Assembly: GCF_043557345.1 (NCBI RefSeq)
Contig: NZ_JBIFFV010000002.1
Location: 372,001 to 436,000 of the forward strand
Source of the DNA: Sulfitobacter sp043557345
GTDB lineage: Bacteria; Pseudomonadota; Alphaproteobacteria; Rhodobacterales; Rhodobacteraceae
DNA: 64,000 nucleotides
Reading direction: 5' to 3'
The translations under genes and the position numbers were made by a program. Positions 9,464 to 18,180 of this stretch are shown here, one piece after another; position 1 is the first letter of the stretch, and each line of letters starts with the position of its first letter. The notes under the pieces are model-generated. The model searched no databases and was not told the DNA's origin. It saw only the letters and a list, made by a program, of their open reading frames with translations.

Positions 9464-10336
9464 TCAAAGCATCCGCCTCGCCACCGCATCCAGCTTGGCC
9501 AGCAGTTCCGGATCGCGCGCATCCGGCTGGGTCAGGATCGCAAATTCCAGCGCCCGGTCACAGCCATGCGGGCAGGGCGCGCGCTCGGCCCCCAGAAGCG
9601 CGGGCAGGCGCGAGACCATGGCGCGGCCCTTGTCGGCGTTGCCCATCAGCGTGGCGATGATCTGGGTCACATCCACCTCGCCGTGCTCCGGATGCCAGCT
9701 GTCGTAATCGGTGATCATCGCGACGCTGGCATAGCAAAGTTCCGCCTCGCGGGCGAGTTTCGCCTCGGGCATATTGGTCATGCCGATCACATCCGCCCCC
9801 CAGCTGTCGCGGTACATCTTGGATTCAGCGAGCGTCGAGAATTGCGGCCCCTCCATCGCCAGATAGGTGCCGCCCCGGTGCACGTTGATGCCCGCGTCTC
9901 GTGCGGCGGTCTCGCAGGCGTCCCCCAAGCGCGGACAGGTGGGATGGGCGGCCGAGACATGGGCCACACAGCCGGGGCCGAAGAAGCTCTTTTCCCGGGC
10001 CATGGTGCGGTCGATGAATTGGTCGACGATCACGAAGTCGCCCGGGGCCATCTCCTCGCGGAACGACCCGCAGGCCGAGACGCTGATCACATCCGTGCAG
10101 CCAAGCCGTTTCAGCGCGTCGATATTCGCGCGGTAGGGGACGGAGGTCGGCGTATGCACATGCCCGCGGCCATGGCGCGGCAGAAAGACCATGGCGACCC
10201 CATCCAGCGTCCCGGTCAGCACCTGATCCGAGGGCGCGCCCCATGGGGTCTCCACCGTGACCCAATCGGCATCCTGAAGCCCGTCGATGTCGTAAATGCC
10301 GGAGCCGCCGATCACGGCGATTTTCGTATCTGTCAT
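9464..10336 (-). CDS. mtnP: S-methyl-5'-thioadenosine phosphorylase
   Basis: The enzyme cleaves methylthioadenosine to adenine and methylthioribose-1-phosphate. The 290-residue protein shows the purine phosphorylase type 2 features: IAVIGGSGIYDI at the N-terminus, the phosphate-binding LPRHGRGH, and the active-site region AMEGPQFSTLAESKMYR followed by VIGMTNMPEAKLARE. Its product adenine would feed the apt product downstream on the same strand. Its 5' region faces the divergent SulP gene across about 270 bases. Confidence 0.96.
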   Translation of the reverse strand: MTDTKIAVIGGSGIYDIDGLQDADWVTVETPWGAPSDQVLTGTLDGVAMVFLPRHGRGHVHTPTSVPYRANIDALKRLGCTDVISVSACGSFREEMAPGDFVIVDQFIDRTMAREKSFFGPGCVAHVSAAHPTCPRLGDACETAARDAGINVHRGGTYLAMEGPQFSTLAESKMYRDSWGADVIGMTNMPEAKLAREAELCYASVAMITDYDSWHPEHGEVDVTQIIATLMGNADKGRAMVSRLPALLGAERAPCPHGCDRALEFAILTQPDARDPELLAKLDAVARRML

Positions 10337-10603
10337 GAGGGGTAAGCCTGTGCTTTGGATGGTTGCCGGTAAGGGTCAAAGAACCTCATAGAATGCCCCG
10401 CGGATCAAGTGTTTTTGCCGGGAGGCGAAACACGACTGCGTCAGGGGAAGGGGGCGAGGGTGTTTCTGCCTTGCAGCAACTCCCATCGCCTCGCCGCCAA
10501 GACGCTTTTCTTTGCAGGGAAATTCCTCTAGGTGCAGCCAAAAGCGCCCCGCATCCGCGGGCACGACGCTATACCCGTTTTCCGAAAGTCAAAGGACGCC
10601 CCC

Positions 10604-12235
10604 ATGCGCGCCACGCTGCACAATTTCGCCAAGAACCTCGATGTGACCGATCTGCGGTGGATGCCGGATGACGGTTTCTCTGTCGGGCGGCTGCGGATCG
10701 AACTGCTGTCGGGGCTGACCGTGGCGCTGGCGCTGGTGCCCGAGGCGGTGGCCTTTGCCTTCGTCGCCGGGGTGCACCCGTTGGTCGGCCTCTACGCCGC
10801 CTTTCTTGTGGGTCTCATCACCGCGCTGATCGGCGGGCGGCCCGGGATGATCTCGGGCGCCACGGGCGCTTTGGCTGTCGTCATGGTGGCTTTGGTTTCG
10901 CAACACGGGGTCGAATACCTCTTTGCCACCGTCGTGTTGATGGGGCTGTTGCAGATTTTCGCGGGCGTCATGCAATGGGGTAAGTTCATCCGGCTGGTGC
11001 CGCATCCGGTGATGCTGGGCTTTGTCAACGGTCTGGCGATCGTGATTTTCCTCGCCCAGATGAGCCAGTTCAAAGTGCCCGGCACCATGGTCGACACCGG
11101 CCATGGCGTGGGCGGTGGTGAATGGCTTTCGGGCCAGCCGCTTTACCTGATGCTGGCGCTGGTGGCGGCGACCATGGCGATCATCTGGATCACCCCGCGC
11201 ATCACCAAAGTGATCCCCGCGCCGCTTGCGGGCATCGGCGTGATTGCCGCTTTGGTAATCGGTTTCGGCCTCGACGTGCCGCGGGTGGGCGATTTGGCGT
11301 CGATCCAAGGTGGCTTGCCAAGCTTGCATATCCCCATGGTGCCGCTGACTTGGGAGACTTTCGAGATCATCCTGCCTTACGCCGTCATCCTCGCCGCCAT
11401 CGGCCTGATCGAAAGCCTGCTGACCCTGAACCTCGTTGGGGATCTCACCGGCAAGCGCGGCGGCGCGAGCCAAGAATGTATCGCCCAAGGTGTGGCCAAT
11501 ACGGTTACCGGTTTCTTCGGCGGCATGGGCGGCTGTGCGATGATCGGCCAGTCGATGATCAACGTGAAATCCGGCGGCCGCACCCGCGTCGCCGGGATCG
11601 CCGCGGCAGTGTTTTTGCTGCTCTTTATCCTCGTCGGCTCGCCGGTGATCGAGCTCATCCCGCTCGCCGCTCTCGTGGGCGTGATGTTCATGGTGGTGAT
11701 TGGCACCTTTGCGTGGAACTCGCTCACCATCCTGCGCAAAGTGCCGCTGATGGATGCCTTCGTCATCATCCTCGTGACCGTGGTGACGGTGATGGAGGAC
11801 CTCGCTGTGGCGGTTGTCGTCGGCGTGATCGTCTCGGCGCTGGCCTATGCGTGGAACAACGCGCGCCGCATCCACGCGACCACGCGCGAGTCGGTGACCG
11901 AGAAGGGCGCCAAGGTCTATGAAGTCCACGGGCCGCTGTTCTTCGGCTCCTCCGACGGCTTTGCCGAGCTTTTCGACGTGGAGAACGACCCGCAGGTGGT
12001 GATCGTCGATTTCGCCGACAGCCGTGTGGTGGACCAATCCGCGCTACAGGCGATCGAGGCGATGGCCGCGAAATACGAGGCTGCGGGCAAACGTCTACAA
12101 CTGCGCCATCTCAGCCGGGATTGTCACCGTCTGCTGAACAAGGCGGGGCATCTGATGGTCGATAGCGATGACGACCCCGATTATGAATTGGCGGTTGATT
12201 ACGATGTGCGCACCGGGGTTCTGGGCGGGCATTGA
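10604..12235 (+). CDS. SulP-family anion transporter with STAS domain
   Basis: SulP proteins carry sulfate, bicarbonate or dicarboxylates across the inner membrane. The 543-residue protein has about 10-12 hydrophobic segments between residues ~25 and 410 (including ALVPEAVAFAFVAGV and GRPGMISGATGALAVV), then a cytoplasmic STAS domain (about 430-530, with VVIVDFADSRVVDQSALQAI). I chose ATG 10604 (MRATLHNF); upstream codons add a non-hydrophobic stretch. It is monocistronic, with a clear terminator immediately after the stop. The ion cannot be decided from sequence. Confidence 0.93.
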   Translation: MRATLHNFAKNLDVTDLRWMPDDGFSVGRLRIELLSGLTVALALVPEAVAFAFVAGVHPLVGLYAAFLVGLITALIGGRPGMISGATGALAVVMVALVSQHGVEYLFATVVLMGLLQIFAGVMQWGKFIRLVPHPVMLGFVNGLAIVIFLAQMSQFKVPGTMVDTGHGVGGGEWLSGQPLYLMLALVAATMAIIWITPRITKVIPAPLAGIGVIAALVIGFGLDVPRVGDLASIQGGLPSLHIPMVPLTWETFEIILPYAVILAAIGLIESLLTLNLVGDLTGKRGGASQECIAQGVANTVTGFFGGMGGCAMIGQSMINVKSGGRTRVAGIAAAVFLLLFILVGSPVIELIPLAALVGVMFMVVIGTFAWNSLTILRKVPLMDAFVIILVTVVTVMEDLAVAVVVGVIVSALAYAWNNARRIHATTRESVTEKGAKVYEVHGPLFFGSSDGFAELFDVENDPQVVIVDFADSRVVDQSALQAIEAMAAKYEAAGKRLQLRHLSRDCHRLLNKAGHLMVDSDDDPDYELAVDYDVRTGVLGGH

Positions 12236-12239
12236 ATGG

Positions 12240-12269
12240 AAAACCCGGCGCCAAAAGGTGCCGGGTTTT
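12240..12269 (+). terminator. rho-independent terminator of the SulP gene
   Basis: The stem AAAACCCGGC / GCCGGGTTTT is extended by GCC/GGT around an AAAA loop (13 bp with one G-T pair). It starts 4 bases after the SulP stop and is followed by a T-rich stretch (TTTTGTCTTTTG). The A-rich 5' side would also let it work for minus-strand transcripts. Confidence 0.88.
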
Positions 12270-12317
12270 GTCTTTTGTTCGAGGTTACCACAGGCCCGGA
12301 ATCAAGCCACAGGCGCC

Positions 12318-12500
12318 GGGCCATCGCCTGCCCGCCCGTCACGCCAAAGGCGTGCCGTATTATTCTGAGCGCACCTTCGGTGCGACCGGGTAGGCGATCT
12401 GGTGAGGCTGGGCGCGACATAGAGAACGCACATCACGGCTGAGCCATAAAGTGGCACGACCCTAGCGTTGCATCGCCGACCCGCGGGCAGGCGATGGCCC
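12318..12500. repeat. intergenic element bounded by perfect 18-bp inverted repeats
   Basis: GGGCCATCGCCTGCCCGC at 12318-12335 is repeated exactly in inverted orientation at 12483-12500. The 147 bases between hold two smaller hairpins, ACGCC/GGCGT near 12341-12353 and CGCACC-TTC-GGTGCG at 12370-12384. The element fills the space between the converging SulP and flavin reductase genes and has no convincing ORF. It may be a REP/BIME-like or miniature mobile repeat; no target-site duplication was evident. Confidence 0.6.
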
Positions 12501-12503
12501 TCA

Positions 12504-13109
12504 TCAATCATCCGGCCGCTTCAACTCGAACACATCCTGCACCACCGAATAATCCCGATACCCCAAACGCGACAGCGGCTGGAACCGGGTCACGTCGAAC
12601 CGCCCATCGACCACGCAATCGTCGCGCATATGCACGCCCACGACCTCACCGAAAACCGCGAAGTTCGCCTCGCCCGGCAGTTGCACGATCTGGGTCAGCT
12701 TGCATTCAAGGCTCGCGGGCGCATTCGCCACCCGCGCGCAGGCGATCTGCTCGCATTCGGCCTTGTCTATCCCGGCACGGGCAAACTCGTCCTCGCCATG
12801 GGGCAGGGTGGCGGAACTCACGTTCATCACGTCACGCGCCGCATATTCCACCACGTTTACGCAGAACACCCCGGTCTCGCGGATATTGGCCACGGAATCC
12901 TTGGTGCCGTCTACATCTTCCTTGGCGCTGGTCGAGGCGAACATCACCTGCGGCGGCACATAGGCCACGGCATTGAAAAAGGAATAGGGCGCGAGGTTGT
13001 CTCGACCCGCGCCATCACGGGTGGAGATCCAGCCGATCGGGCGGGGGCTGATGATGGCATTGAAGGGGTTGTGCGGCAGACCATGGCCGTCTTCGGGACG
13101 ATAGAACAT
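12504..13109 (-). CDS. flavin reductase-like (FMN-binding split-barrel) family protein
   Basis: The 201-residue protein begins MFYRPEDGHGLPHNPF and contains the family segment NAIISPRPIGWISTRD, typical of flavin reductase-like FMN-binding proteins (DIM6/NTAB type). Residues further on (NAVAYVPPQVMFAS) line the flavin site. I chose ATG 13109 because AAAGGAG lies 5 bases upstream; a GTG 21 bases earlier is possible. The physiological partner is not evident from neighbours. Confidence 0.88.
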   Translation of the reverse strand: MFYRPEDGHGLPHNPFNAIISPRPIGWISTRDGAGRDNLAPYSFFNAVAYVPPQVMFASTSAKEDVDGTKDSVANIRETGVFCVNVVEYAARDVMNVSSATLPHGEDEFARAGIDKAECEQIACARVANAPASLECKLTQIVQLPGEANFAVFGEVVGVHMRDDCVVDGRFDVTRFQPLSRLGYRDYSVVQDVFELKRPDD

Positions 13110-13191
13110 GTACACTCCTTTGGTTTGCACCCATGGCTAGCCTCATGCTACGTCCAGCGCCACCCGCAATTGCTCCTGAAAGCCTCCGGCC

Positions 13192-13692
13192 TTGCATCAG
13201 ACGCCCTACAAGATGACCCCGGAGGTGGCCGCCGACCATTGGGAGGTCGAAGCGCTCTATGACACCTGTTTCGCGCCGGGGCGCGAGGCGCTCTCGTCCT
13301 ACCGGCTGCGCGATGGCGTGCCGCCGGTGGCGGGGCTGAGCCATGTGGCGCGCGACAGCGGGGGAATTCTGGCCGGGGCGATCCGCTATTGGCCCGTGCG
13401 CATCGGCACGGCAACGGCGCTTTTGCTGGGCCCGGTGGCGGTGCATCCCACAAGACAGGGCGAAGGGCTGGGCGCGGCGCTGATCGAAGCCTCGCTGGCG
13501 CAGGCGGCCCCGCTGGGCTGGGAGCGGGTGATGCTGGTGGGCGACGCGCCTTACTACAACCGCTTCGGCTTTACCCTGTTGCAGGGTGTCGAGATGCCGC
13601 CGCCGACGAACCCCGCGCGCATCTTGGGCCGCGCCCTGGCCGAGGGGGCTTGGGCCGGGGTGACGGGCAAGGTTCGCCGCTGGCACGATTGA
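13192..13692 (+). CDS. GNAT N-acetyltransferase (YhbS-like)
   Basis: This ~166-residue acetyltransferase contains the acetyl-CoA loop HPTRQGEGLGAALIE and the late motif VGDAPYYNRFGF seen in YhbS-type N-acetyltransferases. The start is uncertain: TTG 13192 gives 166 residues and ATG 13213 gives 159, and neither has a clear ribosome-binding site. The substrate is unknown. It faces the flavin reductase gene divergently across about 80 bases. Confidence 0.85.
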   Translation: MHQTPYKMTPEVAADHWEVEALYDTCFAPGREALSSYRLRDGVPPVAGLSHVARDSGGILAGAIRYWPVRIGTATALLLGPVAVHPTRQGEGLGAALIEASLAQAAPLGWERVMLVGDAPYYNRFGFTLLQGVEMPPPTNPARILGRALAEGAWAGVTGKVRRWHD

Positions 13693-13743
13693 TTTTACCC
13701 CGCCCGCGACCCACATTGAGCCTAAGCTCAAAGGGGGACGCCC

Positions 13744-14511
13744 ATGCAGATCGAAAGCAACCTGCCCAGCACCATTGATGTCGATGCCCGGCTGGATGAG
13801 ATCGCCCGCCGCTACAAACAGGCCGGCGGTGTGGGCATCCATGTCCTTAACCTCATCGGCGGCAGCGCGGATGGGTTGATCGACCGTCTGCCGGGGGCGG
13901 TGCGCCGCAATCTAGAAGGGGCGACGATGAAGGCGCTTGGCCATGCCATGCAGGCCGCCCATTCCAGCCGCAGCTATGTGAAAGACCAGCAGGGCTGGCT
14001 GAACCAAGCGGTCTCGACCGCAATGGGCGCGGCAGGCGGGGCCGGGGGGCTGCCGACCGCCTTGGCGGAACTGCCGGTGACCACAACGCTGCTGTTGCGG
14101 GTCATTCAAGGGGTGGCGGCGGAATATGGGTTCGATCCCTCGGCGGAGAATGTGCAATTCGACTGCGTGCATGTCTTTACCGCTGCCGGGCCGCTGGCGG
14201 ATGACGATAGCGCCGATCTGGGGTTTCTCACCGTGCGCATGGCGCTCACGGGCCGCGCGATGAACGCGGTGATCGCCCGCGTGGCGCCGCGTCTGGCGCT
14301 GGTCATGGGGCAAAAGCTTGCCGCGCAGGCGGTGCCGGTGTTGGGCGCGGTGGCGGGGGCGGCGACGAACTATGCCTATACCAGCTATTACCAAGACATG
14401 GCCCATGTGCATTTCGGCCTGCGCAAACTGGCGATTGAGGCGGATATTCCGCAAGAGGAGCTGGTCGCCCGCCTCCGAAAGAAAATGGGCAGGACGCCGC
14501 CCAAACTATGA
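13744..14511 (+). CDS. EcsC family protein
   Basis: The 255-residue protein resembles the EcsC family, named after a protein of the Bacillus ecs locus whose biochemical role is unclear. The relevant parts are an N-terminal helical segment, an Ala/Gly-rich hydrophobic middle (AMGAAGGAGGLPTALAELPVT style, about residues 94-115), the ILLRVIQ-like block and a second Ala-rich stretch (VPVLGAVAGAATNYAYT). The GGGGACG just before ATG 13744 can serve as ribosome-binding site. It meets modC tail to tail with no gap. Confidence 0.82.
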   Translation: MQIESNLPSTIDVDARLDEIARRYKQAGGVGIHVLNLIGGSADGLIDRLPGAVRRNLEGATMKALGHAMQAAHSSRSYVKDQQGWLNQAVSTAMGAAGGAGGLPTALAELPVTTTLLLRVIQGVAAEYGFDPSAENVQFDCVHVFTAAGPLADDDSADLGFLTVRMALTGRAMNAVIARVAPRLALVMGQKLAAQAVPVLGAVAGAATNYAYTSYYQDMAHVHFGLRKLAIEADIPQEELVARLRKKMGRTPPKL

Positions 14512-15597
14512 TCAGCGCCCGATGCTTCCCGGGGCCACTGTGGTGGCCTTGAGGATGGCATAGCAGCCCATGCCCTCGCGCAGATCAAGGTCGCGGACCG
14601 CCCGGGCCGTCACCCGCGCTAAAAGGCGGTCTCCGCCTGCGTCGAGTGCGATGGCCGCACCCGGCCCGTCGCCCGGATGCACGTCCTCGACCCGGACGGG
14701 CAGGATGTTGACCGAAGACAGCCCCTCGGGCCGCGCGCGTGACAGGATCACGTCCTGCGCCAAGACCCGCAGCCGCACCCGCGCGCCGACTGGCGCTTGC
14801 ACGCCGGGAAGCTCCAACTGTCCCGCCCGCACGGCGAGGGTCGAAAGCCCATCTTCGGCATGAGCGATGACATCCGCTTCCAGCACCGCGCCGGCTTCGC
14901 GCACGCCGAGCAGCGGCACGGCTGCCGGGTCGGCCATCACGTCGAACAGCGCGCCCTGGGCCTTCAGCCGCCCGTTTTGCAGCAGCACCAAGCGATCGGC
15001 GAGGCGGGCGATTTCATCCACCGCATGGCTGACGTAGAGGATCGGCAGGCCCAACGCCCCGTCGCGCAGCCGTTCGAGATAGGGCAGGATCTCTTGCTTG
15101 CGCGGCCCATCGAGGTTGGCCAGCGGTTCATCCATCAGCAACATGCGCGGATGGCACAGCAGCGCCCGGCCAAGGGCGACGCGCTGTTTTTCTCCGCCCG
15201 AAAGCGTTGCCGGGGCACGGTCGAGCAGGGGCGATAGCCCCAGCAGCGCCACGACATCCGCAAAACCCGCGCCTTGGCTGCCGCGGGGCGCATATCGCGC
15301 GCCGAAGGTCAGGTTGCCGCGCACGTCCAAATGGGGGAAAAGCCGCGCGTCTTGAAAGACATAGCCCAGTCTGCGGCGATGCGGTGGCACCCAGATGCCG
15401 CGCTGCGTATCCAAAAGCACCTCACCGTCCAGCACCACGCGCCCGACATTGGGGCGCAGCAATCCGGCAAGCGCATTGATCACCGTCGTCTTGCCCGCGC
15501 CGGAGCGGCCAAAGAGCGCGGTGATCCCGCCTTGGGTGGTGAAAGACAGGTCCAGATCGAAGCCGTCGAACCCATGGCGCAGCGTGACCTCAAGCAT
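14512..15597 (-). CDS. modC: molybdate ABC transporter ATP-binding protein
   Basis: This is the ATPase of the molybdate importer. In the 361-residue protein the Walker A motif is GRSGAGKTT (about residues 30-38), the ABC signature LSGGEKQRVALGRAL, and the Walker B MLLMDEPLANLD. A C-terminal TOBE/MOP domain (about 290-355) fits the ModC family, which can bind molybdate. The start overlaps the modB stop by one base. Order on the minus strand is modA-modB-modC. Confidence 0.95.
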   Translation of the reverse strand: MLEVTLRHGFDGFDLDLSFTTQGGITALFGRSGAGKTTVINALAGLLRPNVGRVVLDGEVLLDTQRGIWVPPHRRRLGYVFQDARLFPHLDVRGNLTFGARYAPRGSQGAGFADVVALLGLSPLLDRAPATLSGGEKQRVALGRALLCHPRMLLMDEPLANLDGPRKQEILPYLERLRDGALGLPILYVSHAVDEIARLADRLVLLQNGRLKAQGALFDVMADPAAVPLLGVREAGAVLEADVIAHAEDGLSTLAVRAGQLELPGVQAPVGARVRLRVLAQDVILSRARPEGLSSVNILPVRVEDVHPGDGPGAAIALDAGGDRLLARVTARAVRDLDLREGMGCYAILKATTVAPGSIGR

Positions 15598-16289
15598 CAG
15601 CGCGCCCCCGAAATGCGTTTGGCGACCCGCCGGGCCAAGGCTTCGGACAGCAACACAGCGGCCAGTGCCACCAGCCCGGCCAGTCCGGCCATGGCCAGCG
15701 CACGGTTCTCACCGCCCGGCACCTGCAAGGCCGTCCAGATCGCGCTTGGCAGGGTTTGGGTCTGGCCGGGGATATTGGCGACAAAGGTGATCGTGGCGCC
15801 GAATTCGCCCATCGCCTTGGCAAAGCCCATCACCGCCCCGGCGAGGATGCCGGGAAAGATCAGCGGCAGGGTGACGCGGCAAAATACGCTCAGGCGCGGC
15901 GCGCCCAAGGTGGCGGCGGCGTCTTCGATCCGGGGGTCGACCGCTTCGATGGCCAGTCGCATGGCGCGGACCATCAGCGGGAAGCCCATGATCAGCGCTG
16001 CCAGCACCGCGCCTGTCCAGTGAAAGGCAAGACCGATGCCGAGGCTCTCCAACAGGCGGCCCAAAGGGGCGTTGCGGCCAAAGCCGAGCAGCAGCAGGTA
16101 CCCCGTCACCACCGGCGGCAGCACCAGCGGCAGGTGGACCAGCGCGCTCACCACGCCTTTGCCGCGAAACTCCTTCCGGGCGAGGATCCACGCCACCCAA
16201 AGCGCCAGCGGCAGGGAACAGAGCATCGCCACGCTGGCCACCCGCAGCGACAGCGACAGCGCGGCCCAAGCGGCGGCGTCAAGACCCAT
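15597..16289 (-). CDS. modB: molybdate ABC transporter permease
   Basis: The 230-residue inner-membrane permease has five to six hydrophobic helices and the EAA-type loop 'IEDAAATLGAPRLSVFCRVTLP' region that contacts the ATPase. I chose ATG 16289 (MGLDAAAWAAL), which overlaps the end of modA by 11 bases; an upstream in-frame codon at 16319 would put the start further inside modA. It is translationally coupled to both neighbours. Confidence 0.93.
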   Translation of the reverse strand: MGLDAAAWAALSLSLRVASVAMLCSLPLALWVAWILARKEFRGKGVVSALVHLPLVLPPVVTGYLLLLGFGRNAPLGRLLESLGIGLAFHWTGAVLAALIMGFPLMVRAMRLAIEAVDPRIEDAAATLGAPRLSVFCRVTLPLIFPGILAGAVMGFAKAMGEFGATITFVANIPGQTQTLPSAIWTALQVPGGENRALAMAGLAGLVALAAVLLSEALARRVAKRISGAR

Positions 16290-17016
16290 GATCGGCCCGA
16301 AGAAACCCGTGGTCCACAAGGATCGCCTGCGCCGCCTCGGTGGTCAGGAAATCGACCAGCGCCTTGCCCTCGGGCGTCAACGCCGCGGCGGGATAGGTGA
16401 TCGGGGCATGGGTCTCGGCGGGCACCTCATAGACGGTCTGCACCTCCGGCTCGGCCTGCGCGTCACTGGCGTAGACCACGCCAAGCGGCGCATCGCCCCG
16501 CGCGACCAAGGCCAGTGCGGCGCGGACATTGTCGGTCTCGGCCAAGCGGCTTTGCAGCCGCTGCCAAAGCCCCGCATGGGTGAGCCATGCGCGGGCATAG
16601 CTGCCTGCGGGAACGGCATCGCGTTGTCCTATGGCAAGCCGCCCCTCGGCGCCGAGCCGGGCGGGCAGGTCGGCGGGATCGGCCAGCGAGGCGCTGTCCG
16701 CGGGGGCAATGACAACGAGCCGGTTGCGGGCGATGATCTGCGCAGTTTCGGCCCCTGCCACGCCTTTGTCCGCGAGCCATGTCACCCAGTCGCTATTGGC
16801 AAGCACGACCACATCGGCGGGCGCCCCGGAGGCTACCTGCCGCGCCATCGTGCCCGATCCGCCGTAAGACAGCACCACCGGCGCGGGGAAACCGGCCGCT
16901 ACCTCCTCCAAGGCGCCGCGCAGGCTGGCGGCGGCAAAGACCGTCACGGGGGCCTCGGCCCGGAGGGGCAGGGCAAGGCTGCAAAGCACTGTCAGGATAA
17001 CGGAAAATCTTATCAT
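16279..17016 (-). CDS. modA: molybdate ABC transporter periplasmic substrate-binding protein
   Basis: The 245-residue periplasmic protein captures molybdate or tungstate. It has a cleavable signal (about residues 1-20, SVILTVLCSLALPLRAEA), then the ModA opening VTVFAAASLRGALEEV and the ligand-contact segment YGGSGTMARQVASGAPADV. It is the first gene of the operon; its promoter should lie in the 110 bases shared with the divergent Nudix gene. Molybdate uptake would serve molybdenum enzymes such as the hydroxylase at 41604-44304. Confidence 0.95.
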   Translation of the reverse strand: MIRFSVILTVLCSLALPLRAEAPVTVFAAASLRGALEEVAAGFPAPVVLSYGGSGTMARQVASGAPADVVVLANSDWVTWLADKGVAGAETAQIIARNRLVVIAPADSASLADPADLPARLGAEGRLAIGQRDAVPAGSYARAWLTHAGLWQRLQSRLAETDNVRAALALVARGDAPLGVVYASDAQAEPEVQTVYEVPAETHAPITYPAAALTPEGKALVDFLTTEAAQAILVDHGFLRADHGS

Positions 17017-17126
17017 TTCGGTAGTATCTTTGATGCGATGAAAGGGGGCAAGGGGATATGGTCAGACGGGGAACGCCGCGCTAGGGTCACGGGGAAACAA
17101 CCTGCCAAGGGGCGCGGCTGCAGCGG

Positions 17127-17594
17127 ATGGTGGAACAGGCTCCGATATCCTTGAACGGCGGACAGAAGGATGAGCTGCGCATTCAATTCGCGGCGCTTTG
17201 CTGGCGTCGCAAACGGGGCAAGTTGCAAATTCTGCTGATCACCTCGCGCGGGAGCAAACGTTGGATCATTCCCAAGGGCTGGCCGATGGAGGGAAAAACC
17301 CCCGCCGCTTCGGCCTTGGTCGAAGCCTGGGAGGAAGGCGGCGTCGTGGGGCAGGCGCGGGGGCAATGTCTGGGCGTCTACAGCTATGCCAAAACGGGCG
17401 AGGACGGGGTGTTGCCCTGTCTGGCGATGCTCTATCCGGTGAAGGTCAAGGCGCTGGCCAAACAGTTCCCCGAGAAGGGGCAGCGCAAGCGGATGTGGTG
17501 TTCGCGCCGCAAGGCCGCCCGGCTGGTGGAGGCCCCCGATCTGGCGCGGCTGATCCGTGATTTCGATCCGCGCAGCGGTGGTTTGGCGGGCTGA
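17127..17594 (+). CDS. Nudix hydrolase, DIPP-like, with atypical Nudix box
   Basis: The 155-residue protein fits the diphosphoinositol-phosphatase-like Nudix branch: RWIIPKGWPM leads into the Nudix box at residues ~52-74. The box reads G-x5-K-x7-V-E-x-W-E-E-G-G-V, so the usual first glutamate is lysine and the arginine before the catalytic glutamate is valine. The metal-binding W-E-E-G-G part is kept. It probably hydrolyses a nucleoside or inositol diphosphate, but the substrate is unknown. It is divergent from modA. Confidence 0.85.
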   Translation: MVEQAPISLNGGQKDELRIQFAALCWRRKRGKLQILLITSRGSKRWIIPKGWPMEGKTPAASALVEAWEEGGVVGQARGQCLGVYSYAKTGEDGVLPCLAMLYPVKVKALAKQFPEKGQRKRMWCSRRKAARLVEAPDLARLIRDFDPRSGGLAG

Positions 17595-17686
17595 CCGCGC
17601 GGCGTGGCGATGCGCGCCGCGCGCGGCTGTCTTGACCTCTTTCGCGCCGCAGCCCATTTAAAGCAGAGAGTTTGAGGACCGGGCGA

Positions 17687-18154
17687 ATGATCCGTTATGC
17701 ACTGAAATGCGAGGCCGGGCATGGTTTCGAAAGTTGGTTCCAATCCGCGGCTGCCTTTGACAGCCTCGCCCGTGCGGGCCATCTGAACTGCGCGGTCTGC
17801 GGCTCGACGGAGGTGAGCAAATCGCTGATGGCCCCGCGGGTCACCTCGGGCGGCAGCGCACCGGCTGCGCCGGACGCGTCGGAAAAGCCGCAATCTGCCA
17901 AGACACCCGCCTCGGCCCTGTCCAATCCGGCAAATGACGTGGAAAAAGCGCTGACCGCCCTGCGCAAAAAGGTCGAAGCTACCTCCGATTACGTGGGTAA
18001 GAATTTCGTGAGCGAGGCGCGGGATATGCACGCCGGGCGTACCCCCGAACGCCCGATCTATGGCGAGGCGCGGTTGGATCAGGCGCGGGAATTGGTGGCG
18101 GAGGGCGTGCCCTTGATGCCGCTGCCGTTCAAACCAAAACGCCAACTTTCCTAA
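17687..18154 (+). CDS. DUF1178 family protein
   Basis: The 155-residue protein has the DUF1178 N-terminus MIRYALKCEAGHGFESWF followed by a C-x2-C pair (CAVCGS) that together with the first C/H can form a zinc ribbon. The middle is Ala/Pro-rich (residues ~60-85), and the end carries the typical ARDMHAGRTPERPIYGEA segment. I chose ATG 17687 over TTG 17672. The function is unknown; in related genomes it often lies near Nudix genes, as here. Confidence 0.88.
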   Translation: MIRYALKCEAGHGFESWFQSAAAFDSLARAGHLNCAVCGSTEVSKSLMAPRVTSGGSAPAAPDASEKPQSAKTPASALSNPANDVEKALTALRKKVEATSDYVGKNFVSEARDMHAGRTPERPIYGEARLDQARELVAEGVPLMPLPFKPKRQLS

Positions 18155-18180
18155 AGGCCCGCTGTCAAAAAGGATCGCCC

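Noticed and set aside
10589..12037. 482-codon minus-strand ORF opposite the SulP gene
   Set aside because: The composition is shadow-like and the plus-strand SulP/STAS protein explains the region fully.
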